DNA of 64,000 bases from Bacillota bacterium (lineage in GTDB: Bacteria > Bacillota > Clostridia > Christensenellales > Aristaeellaceae), in assembly GCA_023416655.1 (NCBI GenBank), contig JAEZHK010000052.1, positions 7,177 to 71,176 on the forward strand, in the 5' to 3' direction. The first letter of the stretch is position 1. Each line of letters opens with the position of its first letter. A model generated the notes under the pieces. It had not been told where the DNA came from. It worked only from the letters and a program-made list of their open reading frames with translations, and made no database searches. A program made the translations under genes and the position numbers. Shown here piece after piece: positions 24,063-31,164 of the stretch.

Positions 24063-26074
24063 GTCTCCTCCTCAATCCTGTAATACTTCGTGTGCACGCC
24101 GAAGGGCTGGAACTTCCGGCCGCCGCCCTCGTAGAATTTTCCGAAGAATTCCACGTATTCCAGGCGGTTGGAGTGCACATAGGCGCCCAAGATGTTGATG
24201 CCCAGGTTCATTGTCTGGCCGATCAGAAACACCAGGATGAACAGCACCGCGCCCAAGATGCCCGCGCCGGCCAGCGCGCCCAGCGAATTGAACACCGACG
24301 CGATGACGCCCGTCGCCAGCCCCAGCGCGAGCAGGCGCGAGTACGACAGGATGTCGCCCAGCCAGCCCGCGGCCACGTTGTAAGCTGCGTAGAGCCCTTT
24401 CGCGATGCGCTTGCCCCAGCTTTTGCTCTCGCGCCCGGCGGTAAGCACCACGCCCACAATGCTCACGCCCGCGAGGATCATGCATGCCTGGCTCACCCAG
24501 CCCGGCAGCGCGATCGAAAAGCCCGCCATCGTCTGGAACATTCCGCTGCCCATCAGCGGCACCAGAAGGCTGAAGAGCAGAAGCACCGGGTAACCGCAGT
24601 CGTAGAGGATGTCCAGGTGCTTCCCGTTCAGAGCGAGGTTCCTGGCCTTCATCACGTAGCCGGTGACGAGGTGGATCACGCCGATACCCAGGCAGAACAT
24701 CAGAAGCATCATGGGCTTGTCCAGCGGCAAGAACCACAGCGCCGGGATGCCGACCTCGTGCCCGAAGAAGTTTTTGGAGATCACGTTGACCGCGTCACCA
24801 AAGTAGCTGGAGAACAGAATGCCCCAGAACACGGTGGAGACGCCGCACCAGAAGAACATGCGCAGCGACCGCCGCCAGGATTCCTCCATCCGGGGATGGA
24901 TTCGCGGCAGGACGCCGCAGGCGACCGCCAGAATCAGGCCGTAGCCCGCGTCCGACAGCATCAGCCCGAACATCAGGTAGTAGAAGAAGCTCATGACGGG
25001 GGAGGGGTCGATCTCCGTCCGGGAGGGCATTGAGTAGCTCTCCAGCACGGCCTCGGTGGCGGCGGCGTACGGCCGGTTTTTCAGGCGCACCGGCGCTTCT
25101 TCGTCGTCGTCCGCCGGGGAGAACTCCACCGCGCAGTCGAACCGGTCGCGCAGCTTCTTTTCAAGCGCCGCCGCGTCCTCCCGCGCCACGTAGCCCGACA
25201 GCACCACCGCGTGCCTCGACTGGCCCAGCTGCGCGAGCACGCCGTACTTTTCCGTGCGCATGAGGAAATAGTCTTCGAGCAGCTTCAGCTCGTTGCGCTG
25301 CGATTCGCAGCTTCTGATCTCATCGGAGGACGTGTCGATGCGGGCCTGCGCTTCCAGCTTTTTCTGTTTCAGGCGCTCCAGCGCGAATACGGGCGTTCGG
25401 GAAGATGCGCCCGACGGGCGCACAAACCCAAGCGCGTTCAACGCGGCCTCCACGCCCGGCGCGTCCCGTTTGAGTGCCAACACGTAGAAGCTGGTCATTT
25501 CCTTTGAAGAACGGATGACTTCGATGTGGACCGGGCCCATCATGGGCGCGGCCTCCGTCATCCGGGCGAGCAGCGCGGCCCCGTCGGCCTCGCCCTGCAC
25601 GGAGCCGATCCACGCGCGGGTTTTGTCCGTGCCCTGAAACGTCAGCGGAACCGGCAGGTTCAGCCAGGGGGTCAGCGCTTCTTCGGCGGCCTCGGCTTTT
25701 AAGATGTCCGCCTTCGCCTGATTGATCTCGCGGTCGAGCGCTCCCAGCCGCTCCGCCACGTTCATGCGCTCGCTCCAGCGCGCGGTGAAGGCTTCGCTTT
25801 CTTTGACGGACAACACCTTCCGCCCGCTTAAGAAGCTCAGCGCCGACGTCTTGGCGGGCGCGTAACGGTTCAGAATCTCCAGCGCGGCTGCGGCGGCCTT
25901 GGCGCTTTTTTCGAACATCGCGCGGGCGGACGTCGTGTCCATCGTTTGGAACAGGTCATCCGCCTCGGCCTTTTTCAGTTCGACGCTTCCCTGCCGCTGC
26001 AAAAATTCGAGCAGCCGCTTTCTGTCTTTTTTCAGCGCGCAGACGCAGATCCGGTCCATTTGCATCACTGCCAT
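24059..26074 (-). CDS. ntpI: V-type ATPase subunit I (a subunit)
   Basis: Stator membrane subunit of 671 aa that forms the ion half-channels. The cytoplasmic N-terminal half (MDRICVCALKKDRKRLLEFLQ, then coiled coils and paired alpha/beta lobes) is followed from about residue 345 by seven to eight TM segments. The conserved TM parts include FGLMLSDAGYGLI, the channel segment WLGDILSYSRLLALGLATG with its essential Arg, and the late AYVHSNRLEYVEFFGKFYEGGG. Length is normal. It overlaps the proteolipid gene by 4 bp. Confidence 0.96.
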   Translation of the reverse strand: MAVMQMDRICVCALKKDRKRLLEFLQRQGSVELKKAEADDLFQTMDTTSARAMFEKSAKAAAAALEILNRYAPAKTSALSFLSGRKVLSVKESEAFTARWSERMNVAERLGALDREINQAKADILKAEAAEEALTPWLNLPVPLTFQGTDKTRAWIGSVQGEADGAALLARMTEAAPMMGPVHIEVIRSSKEMTSFYVLALKRDAPGVEAALNALGFVRPSGASSRTPVFALERLKQKKLEAQARIDTSSDEIRSCESQRNELKLLEDYFLMRTEKYGVLAQLGQSRHAVVLSGYVAREDAAALEKKLRDRFDCAVEFSPADDDEEAPVRLKNRPYAAATEAVLESYSMPSRTEIDPSPVMSFFYYLMFGLMLSDAGYGLILAVACGVLPRIHPRMEESWRRSLRMFFWCGVSTVFWGILFSSYFGDAVNVISKNFFGHEVGIPALWFLPLDKPMMLLMFCLGIGVIHLVTGYVMKARNLALNGKHLDILYDCGYPVLLLFSLLVPLMGSGMFQTMAGFSIALPGWVSQACMILAGVSIVGVVLTAGRESKSWGKRIAKGLYAAYNVAAGWLGDILSYSRLLALGLATGVIASVFNSLGALAGAGILGAVLFILVFLIGQTMNLGINILGAYVHSNRLEYVEFFGKFYEGGGRKFQPFGVHTKYYRIEEET

Positions 26075-26135
26075 AGCCTGCGAACGCTCCTTTCCAAGAA
26101 CCGCATGCTGATGCCAATTCCCATATTATCTTTGC

Positions 26136-26459
26136 TCATTGGGTTCGGCGCGCGCCGATCAGGCGGAGAATTTTCTCCGTCGCGGCCGCGCGGCGATTGA
26201 GGGCCTGCTCGTCAAGCGCCGCGAGCTCTCCCGCGAGAGTCAGACTCGCCCCGCCCTTCAGGCTTTCCGCCATGCGCTCCGCCTGTTCGAGCCGTAGCGA
26301 CACGATGCCTTCCGCGTCTTGCCGGGCGGCATGGCCTGCGGCTTCGGCCTGACTTTGGGCAACCCGGAGAATCGCCTCCGCTTCCTCAGCCGCGCGGCTT
26401 AAAAGGATGCCTGCTTCCTGCTCCGCCTCGCGGATTCTTTCGATCGCGCCGGTCTGCAT
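26136..26459 (-). CDS. ntpF: V-type ATPase subunit G/H (peripheral stalk, NtpF-like)
   Basis: Small all-helical peripheral-stalk subunit of 107 aa, partner of subunit E. The sequence is a continuous charged coiled coil (IERIREAEQEAGILLSRAAE, AEAILRVAQSQAEAAGHAARQ). The ATG at 26457-26459 has AGAGGTGA just upstream; an extended frame from 26480 uses TTG and is less likely. It is the first gene of the operon, followed by subunit I after 61 bp. The order G-I-K-E-C-F-A-B-D equals ntpFIKECGABD of E. hirae. Confidence 0.88.
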   Translation of the reverse strand: MQTGAIERIREAEQEAGILLSRAAEEAEAILRVAQSQAEAAGHAARQDAEGIVSLRLEQAERMAESLKGGASLTLAGELAALDEQALNRRAAATEKILRLIGARRTQ

Positions 26460-26510
26460 GCGCTCACCTCTTATTCTCAAGGCCTATACCGAATAGTCTG
26501 ATCTTTTTCC

Positions 26511-26539
26511 ATTGTACCATGAACCCATGGCTTTCACAA
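26511..26539 (-). promoter_or_regulatory. Promoter of the V-ATPase operon
   Basis: On the minus strand: -35 TTGTGA (26539-26534), 17-bp spacer, -10 TACAAT (26516-26511). It lies about 50 bp before the first gene. Confidence 0.75.
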
Positions 26540-26658
26540 TATTTTCCGGCTTTGTTTCGCCGGTTGAATGTAAGTTTACCTTTCAGCTTCCAATTAAGCG
26601 TGGCTCTGTAAAATCTTGAAAACAAAGGGAAGGGCCCCCTCAATCCGTTTCCAGCCGC

Positions 26659-26687
26659 TTTTGATCGGAGCCGGTATGCCTTATAAT
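26659..26687 (+). promoter_or_regulatory. Promoter of the KdpD/KdpE-like operon
   Basis: Perfect -10 TATAAT (26682-26687). A weak -35, TTTTGA (26659-26664), lies at 17 bp. It is about 28 bp before the kinase start, back to back with the V-ATPase promoter. Confidence 0.6.
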
Positions 26688-26715
26688 AGAATGCGCAGGA
26701 AAGGTGGTACTACCG

Positions 26716-28236
26716 ATGGATAAAGCGAGAAGGGCAGCCGCAGGCGTCATTCGCGGCTTTCTGATCATGCTGCTGCTGATCGTCGCCGCGACGGGCGTCG
26801 GCCTTTTGTTCCGCTCCATCGTCTTTCATGAGACGAACATCGTCATCGTGTACATCCTGTCGGTACTCCTGACGGCCCGTTTTACGCACGGGTACGCATA
26901 CGGCATCCTCGCATCCATTGCCGCGACCCTGACGTTCAACTTCTTTTTCACGGAGCCGTTTTTCACGCTGTCCGTCAAGGACCCGTCCTATTTTGTCACC
27001 TTCGCGGTCATGACCGTCACGGCGATATTGACCAGCGCGCTGACCTCCAAGGAAAAGCAGAGCGCGATGGAAGCGCTGGAGCGGGAGGCGGAAACGGGCG
27101 CGCTGTATCGCCTCACCAACCTTCTGACGGAAGCGGAGGGTATGGACGGCATCGCCAAAGTCGCGGCCGGCGCAATCGGCGATGTCCTCGACTGCCGCGC
27201 CAAGGTCTTCTGGTATGACGAACATACGAAAGCGCAAGGGCGCGGCGACCGGCAAGGGGACGGCATGACCCTTGTCTGGAGCAAATCCGACGACGAACCC
27301 TTTCGGAACATTGACGGCGCGGGAGCCCCGCCGGACGCGGGGGGCTGGTTCAATGAGTGGCCGATCCACGGGCGAGAGGCGGACCTGGGGGTCTTGCGCA
27401 TCCCGAGCGAGACCAGATTGAGCGAATCGCAGGCCCGGCTCCTGCGCGCCATGATCAAGAGCACGGCGCTGGCGATGGACCGGCTGAAAAGCGCGCGGGA
27501 GCGCACCCGGTCTGTTGAAGAAACGGAAAAGGAGCGCTACCGGGGAAACCTTCTGCGCGCGATCTCCCACGACCTCAGAACGCCGCTCTCCGGCATCATG
27601 GGCACGGCGGAAATGCTCAAGGGCATGACCGGGCCGGAGGACCCCCGGCGCGCGCTGGCGGAGGACATCTACCGGGAGTCGGACTGGCTTCATTCCCTGG
27701 TTCAGAACATCTTGAGCCTCACGCGCCTGAGGGACGGCGCGCTGCCTCTGCAGAAGCAGATGGAGCCGGCGGAGGAAGTGGTCGGCGTCGCGGTCAACCG
27801 CGTGACGCGCCAGTCGGGGCGGGAGATCGCCGTCGAAGCCCCCGAAGAAGTGCTGTTTGTCCCGATGGATTCCGGCCTGATTGAGCAGGTTCTCGTAAAC
27901 CTGCTGGACAACGCGGTCAAGCACACGCTGCCGGGCGACGAAATCAAAGTCGCGGTGCAGTATGACGACGCGCGCCGCGTGGCGCTGTTCAGCGTATCCG
28001 ACCGCGGCACAGGCATCCGGGAGGACGACCTGCCGCACGTCTTTCAGATGTTTTACACGACGCCGTCCCGGCAGGCCGACGCCGCGCGCGGGGTCGGGCT
28101 CGGGCTGACCATTTGCGAGGCGATCATCAGGGCGCACGGCGGCGCGATCGCGGCCCGAAACCGTGCGGACGGCCCGGGCGCGCTGTTCGAATTCACGCTG
28201 CCGATGGAGGAGCGGGACGATGCAAAGGAAAAGTGA
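26716..28236 (+). CDS. KdpD-like sensor histidine kinase lacking the N-terminal KdpD domain
   Basis: Membrane kinase of 506 aa. A DUF4118-type four-TM block (about residues 10-105, including LLFRSIVFHETNIVIVYILSVLLTA and FNFFFTEPFFTL) is followed by a GAF-like linker and then the kinase core: H-box AISHDLRTPLSG with His285, N-box LVNLLDNAVKH with Asn399, and G-boxes SDRGTGI and GVGLGLTICEA. The ~400-residue KdpD/USP cytoplasmic sensor of E. coli KdpD is absent, as in short Firmicute forms. No kdpFABC genes are present. The Trk operon next door is the likely target. ATG 26716 is preferred to GTG 26704 because AAGGTGG is correctly spaced. Confidence 0.92.
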   Translation: MDKARRAAAGVIRGFLIMLLLIVAATGVGLLFRSIVFHETNIVIVYILSVLLTARFTHGYAYGILASIAATLTFNFFFTEPFFTLSVKDPSYFVTFAVMTVTAILTSALTSKEKQSAMEALEREAETGALYRLTNLLTEAEGMDGIAKVAAGAIGDVLDCRAKVFWYDEHTKAQGRGDRQGDGMTLVWSKSDDEPFRNIDGAGAPPDAGGWFNEWPIHGREADLGVLRIPSETRLSESQARLLRAMIKSTALAMDRLKSARERTRSVEETEKERYRGNLLRAISHDLRTPLSGIMGTAEMLKGMTGPEDPRRALAEDIYRESDWLHSLVQNILSLTRLRDGALPLQKQMEPAEEVVGVAVNRVTRQSGREIAVEAPEEVLFVPMDSGLIEQVLVNLLDNAVKHTLPGDEIKVAVQYDDARRVALFSVSDRGTGIREDDLPHVFQMFYTTPSRQADAARGVGLGLTICEAIIRAHGGAIAARNRADGPGALFEFTLPMEERDDAKEK

Positions 28237-28918
28237 ACTGCTGCTGGTCGTCGAAGACGACGCGCAGATCCGGAACTTCATCTGCTATGCGCTCAGGCAG
28301 GACGGGTTCGATGTCCTGACCGCGACGAACGCGCAGGTTGCGCTGAGCGCGCTCGTGACCGAACCGGTCGATCTGATGCTGCTCGATCTGGGCCTTCCGG
28401 ATTTTGACGGCATGGAGGTCATCAAAAAGGTCCGAGAGTGGTCGGAAATGCCGATCATTGTGGTGTCTGCCCGCGATCAGGACAGGGAAAAGGCGGCGGC
28501 GCTCGACGCCGGGGCGGACGATTACCTGACCAAGCCGTTTTCCGCCACCGAACTCATGGCGCGAATCCGCGTGGCGCTCAGGCACCTTTACAAGGAACAC
28601 GCCCTAAAGCGGCAGACTACCGCCACCGTGGGCGAACTCAAGATCGATTTTGACAAGCGGCTGGTCTATCTCGAAGGCTCGGAACTGCACCTGACGCCGA
28701 TGGAGTACAGCCTGCTTCAGTTTCTTTTCCGGAACGTCGGAAAGGTGCTGACGACGGGGACGCTGATCCGGGAGCTGTACGGGCCGGGCTATGGCACGGA
28801 CACGCAGGCGCTGCGCGCGCTCATGGCGAGCCTTCGCCGCAAGATTGAGGCGAACCCGGCCAAACCTCGGTATGTGCTGACGGAAATCGGCGTGGGATAC
28901 CGGCTCATCGATGAATAA
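28220..28918 (+). CDS. KdpE-like response regulator (OmpR family)
   Basis: Cytoplasmic regulator of 232 aa. The receiver domain has VVEDDAQIRNF, phospho-acceptor Asp56 in LLDLGLPDFDG and Lys in YLTKPF. The C-terminal winged helix contains LTPMEYSLLQFLFRNVGKVLTT and the recognition-helix end LRRKIEANPAKPRYVLTEIGVGYRL, which is KdpE-like. The true ATG is at 28220, inside the last codons of the kinase gene (17-bp overlap). Tandem CCTCACA repeats 280 bp downstream, before the next operon, may be its binding sites. Confidence 0.95.
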   Translation: MQRKSELLLVVEDDAQIRNFICYALRQDGFDVLTATNAQVALSALVTEPVDLMLLDLGLPDFDGMEVIKKVREWSEMPIIVVSARDQDREKAAALDAGADDYLTKPFSATELMARIRVALRHLYKEHALKRQTTATVGELKIDFDKRLVYLEGSELHLTPMEYSLLQFLFRNVGKVLTTGTLIRELYGPGYGTDTQALRALMASLRRKIEANPAKPRYVLTEIGVGYRLIDE

Positions 28919-28996
28919 CCGATCGCCTTTTGCTTAAACCGCTCCGTGTCCGGGGAAGTTCAGACCGTTGACAAACCTCGTCGCACCTTCCAATCG

Positions 28997-29158
28997 TTCC
29001 CGGCGACCCGCGCGCCGGGAATCGGTTTCCATAACCAGTGCGCACACTGGTGGAGGAAACAATTCCTTCAGTCAGTGAGCCGCTCGGAAATCCCGCAGGT
29101 GTTTGGCTCACGCAGGCTTCCTCCTTCGCGTTGAAAAACCCTCGGGGTTTTTCAACGC
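28997..29158 (+). ncRNA. Family 2 structured element, copy A (162 bp)
   Basis: Four hairpins can be drawn: 28997-29021 (TTCCCGGCG/CGCCGGGAA), 29025-29060 (GTTTCC...GGAAAC enclosing ACCAGTG-CGCA-CACTGGT), 29075-29111 (GTGAGCC/GGCTCAC) and 29128-29158 (GCGTTGAAAAACCC-TCG-GGGTTTTTCAACGC). Three of the four keep pairing in copy B (47602-47762) through compensatory changes; the third does not. A 14-bp direct repeat, AACCGCTCCGTGTC (28937-28950 and 29163-29176), flanks the element. It could be a transcribed 3' element, a regulatory RNA or a small mobile element. No reading frame crosses it. Confidence 0.7.
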
Positions 29159-29162
29159 CCTG

Positions 29163-29194
29163 AACCGCTCCGTGTCGGGGCGGTTTATTTTTTT
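29163..29194 (+). terminator. Rho-independent terminator, its 5' arm duplicated upstream of element A
   Basis: AACCGCTCC...GGGCGGTT followed by TTATTTTTTT. The same 14-bp left arm occurs at 28937-28950, right after the response-regulator stop, as if element A had been inserted within this terminator and duplicated part of it. Confidence 0.8.
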
Positions 29195-29198
29195 GCAA

Positions 29199-29263
29199 CC
29201 TCACAGTTTCCTCACACGGTTTCCCCGTCCCTCACACCGCGCTCACGCCGTCTCTGCTATGAT
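29199..29263 (+). promoter_or_regulatory. Tandem direct repeats and -10 box upstream of the TPR/Trk operon
   Basis: CCTCACA occurs at 29199, 29210 and 29230, with a variant GCTCACG at 29241. The copies form two pairs, each spaced 11 bp start to start. The -10 box TATGAT is at 29258-29263, 10 bp after the last repeat, and no -35 is recognisable. This matches the arrangement of OmpR/PhoB-class activators, where the box replaces the -35. The KdpE-like regulator encoded upstream is the obvious candidate. Confidence 0.6.
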
Positions 29264-29316
29264 TGGGGTGTTCCCGAAGAGGGGAGAACCGGTACCGCCT
29301 GCAAAGGAGAATTCGT

Positions 29317-29706
29317 ATGGCGAACAAAATGCCCGGAGACATCGAAGAGCGGCAAGCCCTGTGCGACGCGGTCAGGGCGTTTCTCAAACGCAATGAATAT
29401 GAGGCGTGCGAAAACCTGATCCGCGAGGCGATGGGCAAGTATCCGCACGCGCCGGAGCCCAACAACCTGCTCGGAATCCTTCTGGAGAAACAGGGCGACC
29501 ACCTGCTGGCGATGAAGCATTTTCGGGCCGCGTGGGCGCTGGACCCGGCGTACCGCCCGGCGCGCCAGAACCTCGACAACTACGCTTCGTTTTATGGGCG
29601 CGGGGCGGACGCCTACGATGAAAGCGACTGCAGTGAAGAGCCGTCTCATTCAAAGGTGGAAATTGTATACGATCAGCTCGGCGTCGGCCATGCGGTGAAG
29701 CATTAG
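29317..29706 (+). CDS. Small TPR-like protein in the Trk operon
   Basis: Soluble 129-aa helical protein. Residues about 10-85 form two tetratricopeptide-like helix pairs: ERQALCDAVRAFLKRNEYEACENLIREAMGKYP and PNNLLGILLEKQGDHLLAMKHFRAAWALDPAYRPA. A polar, acidic tail follows (DAYDESDCSEEPSHS). AAAGGAG is 7 nt before the ATG. It is the first gene after the direct-repeat promoter and 38 bp before the first TrkA gene. A protein-interaction role in the K+ uptake complex or its regulation is inferred from context only. Confidence 0.82.
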   Translation: MANKMPGDIEERQALCDAVRAFLKRNEYEACENLIREAMGKYPHAPEPNNLLGILLEKQGDHLLAMKHFRAAWALDPAYRPARQNLDNYASFYGRGADAYDESDCSEEPSHSKVEIVYDQLGVGHAVKH

Positions 29707-29744
29707 GGAACCGGCCGCAATTGCCGTTTGAAGGAGGACAGAAC

Positions 29745-30368
29745 ATGTATTTCATCATTGCGGGATGCATGAAGATCGGCGCGAGCCTCGCGCAGATGCT
29801 CTCGCAGGAAAACCACGACGTGGTGGTGATCGACAGCGACCCAAAAAACCTCGAAGCCCTGGGGAACGGCTTCAACGGCGTCGCGATCACCGGCATGCCC
29901 ATCGACGAGGACGTACTCCGCAGCGCCGGAATCGAGCAGGCGGACGCGCTGGCGGCGGTCACCCGCGACGACAACATGAACGTTATGGTCGCCCAGGTGG
30001 CCGAGAACCTGTTTCACGTGCCCAAGGTTATCACGAGGCTGTATTCGCCCGATCAGGAGCTGGTATTCCGCCAGATGGGGATGACCACCATCTGCCCCAC
30101 GTCCATGGCGGTCAACAGGATCAAGGAAATGCTCGTGTCCCGGCCCGGCGCCGAGAAGTTACAAATCGGCGCTTCCAGCCTGCTCTTCAGGACGGTCGAG
30201 GCCACCCGGCGCTCCATCGGCAAGCAGGTTTCCGCGGTGCGGGGGGTTCGCATCTTCGGCATCCTGCGAAACGGGGCGTTTTCCTTCGCGGAGGCGGACA
30301 GCGTGATTGAACCGGGCGACCTCCTGGTCATCCCGGAACTGGCCGGGGAAGGGGGCGGCGTGGCATGA
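29745..30368 (+). CDS. trkA: TrkA-family RCK protein with degenerate nucleotide motif
   Basis: Cytoplasmic RCK-domain protein of 207 aa: TrkA-N Rossmann fold (1-130) then TrkA-C (about 135-205). The glycine motif reads AGCMKIGA, so the central glycine of GxGxxG is replaced by Met9; the acidic end of strand two is kept (VVVIDSD). It overlaps the next trkA gene by 4 bp (ATGA). It probably forms a heteromeric gating ring with the canonical partner on TrkH. The start ATG 29745 has AAGGAGG 7 nt upstream. Confidence 0.92.
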   Translation: MYFIIAGCMKIGASLAQMLSQENHDVVVIDSDPKNLEALGNGFNGVAITGMPIDEDVLRSAGIEQADALAAVTRDDNMNVMVAQVAENLFHVPKVITRLYSPDQELVFRQMGMTTICPTSMAVNRIKEMLVSRPGAEKLQIGASSLLFRTVEATRRSIGKQVSAVRGVRIFGILRNGAFSFAEADSVIEPGDLLVIPELAGEGGGVA

Positions 30369-31045
30369 CGATCATCATCGTCGGGGGCGGCAAGGTCGGG
30401 TACTACCTGGCCAAGACGCTGGCCCCGGAAAAGCACCGTCTGGTCTTGATCGAAGAAGATCCCGACATGTGCCAGAAAATCGCCGGGGAGCTTTCGGACC
30501 TTGGGATCACCCTGATCCACGGCGACGGCACAAGCGTGAACGACCTGAAGGAAGCGGAGATCGAAGAGGCGGACATCCTGATCGCCGTCACCGGGCACGA
30601 CCAGAACAACCTCGTCGCGTGCCAGCTGGCCAAGAATTTCTTTCGCGTCCCGCGCACGATCGCCCGCGTGAACAACCCCAAAAACATCAAGGTATTCCAG
30701 GCGCTGGGCGTGGATTCCGTGGTCTCAAGCACCGCCTACATCGCCGACATCATCGAGCATGAAGTCGATTGGGCGAGGATCAACCGCATGCTGTCGCAGA
30801 AGGTTGGGAACCTGAGAATCCAGGAATTTTTGATGACCGCGCACTCCAAAGCCGCCGGAAAGCAGGTGCGGGAACTCAGCCTGCCCGGAGGGGTCATCCT
30901 GGTCTCCCTGATTCGGGAAAAGGAAGCGATCGTACCCAACGGCCAGACGCAGATTCTCGCGGGCGATACCATCATCGCCATGGGCGGCGAGGACGGAATC
31001 GGCCAGCTTCGCGCGTATTTTGAGTCTGCGGAAGTTGAGGCTTGA
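30365..31045 (+). CDS. trkA: TrkA-family RCK protein, canonical
   Basis: Cytoplasmic gating subunit of 226 aa for the adjacent TrkH. The Rossmann motif VGGGKVGYYLA is intact and the acidic residues LIEEDPD end strand two. TrkA-C occupies the C-terminal ~85 residues (VRELSLPGGVILVSLIREKEAIVPNG). Its start overlaps the previous trkA stop (ATGA), so both are made together. The 38-residue membrane peptide starts 2 bp after its stop. Confidence 0.94.
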   Translation: MTIIIVGGGKVGYYLAKTLAPEKHRLVLIEEDPDMCQKIAGELSDLGITLIHGDGTSVNDLKEAEIEEADILIAVTGHDQNNLVACQLAKNFFRVPRTIARVNNPKNIKVFQALGVDSVVSSTAYIADIIEHEVDWARINRMLSQKVGNLRIQEFLMTAHSKAAGKQVRELSLPGGVILVSLIREKEAIVPNGQTQILAGDTIIAMGGEDGIGQLRAYFESAEVEA

Positions 31046-31047
31046 AT

Positions 31048-31164
31048 ATGAACAAGTGGCGTTCGTATACCCTTGGCGTCATCGCGGAGATCGGCTTCAC
31101 CTGCGTGCTCATGCTGATCGGACTGGTCATCTCGCTTTTGACCCAAAAGGTGTTTGTATGGTAA
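31048..31164 (+). CDS. 38-residue single-span membrane peptide in the Trk operon
   Basis: Small ORF with sequence starting MNKWRSYTLGVIAEIGFTCV and ending LLTQKVFVW. A positively charged N-terminus is followed by one strongly hydrophobic helix (about residues 9-31) and a short tail. It starts 2 bp after the trkA stop, and its last two codons plus stop overlap the TrkH start (ATGGTAA). Such tight packing on both sides argues for real translation. By analogy with KdpF it may be a small channel subunit. I recognise no named family. Confidence 0.72.
   Translation: MNKWRSYTLGVIAEIGFTCVLMLIGLVISLLTQKVFVW

Noticed and set aside
28997..29158. T-box or group II intron fragment as explanation of the family 2 element
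   Set aside because: No T-box sequence (GGUGGNACCGCG-type), no domain V/VI of a group II intron and no intron-encoded protein; the length is too short.
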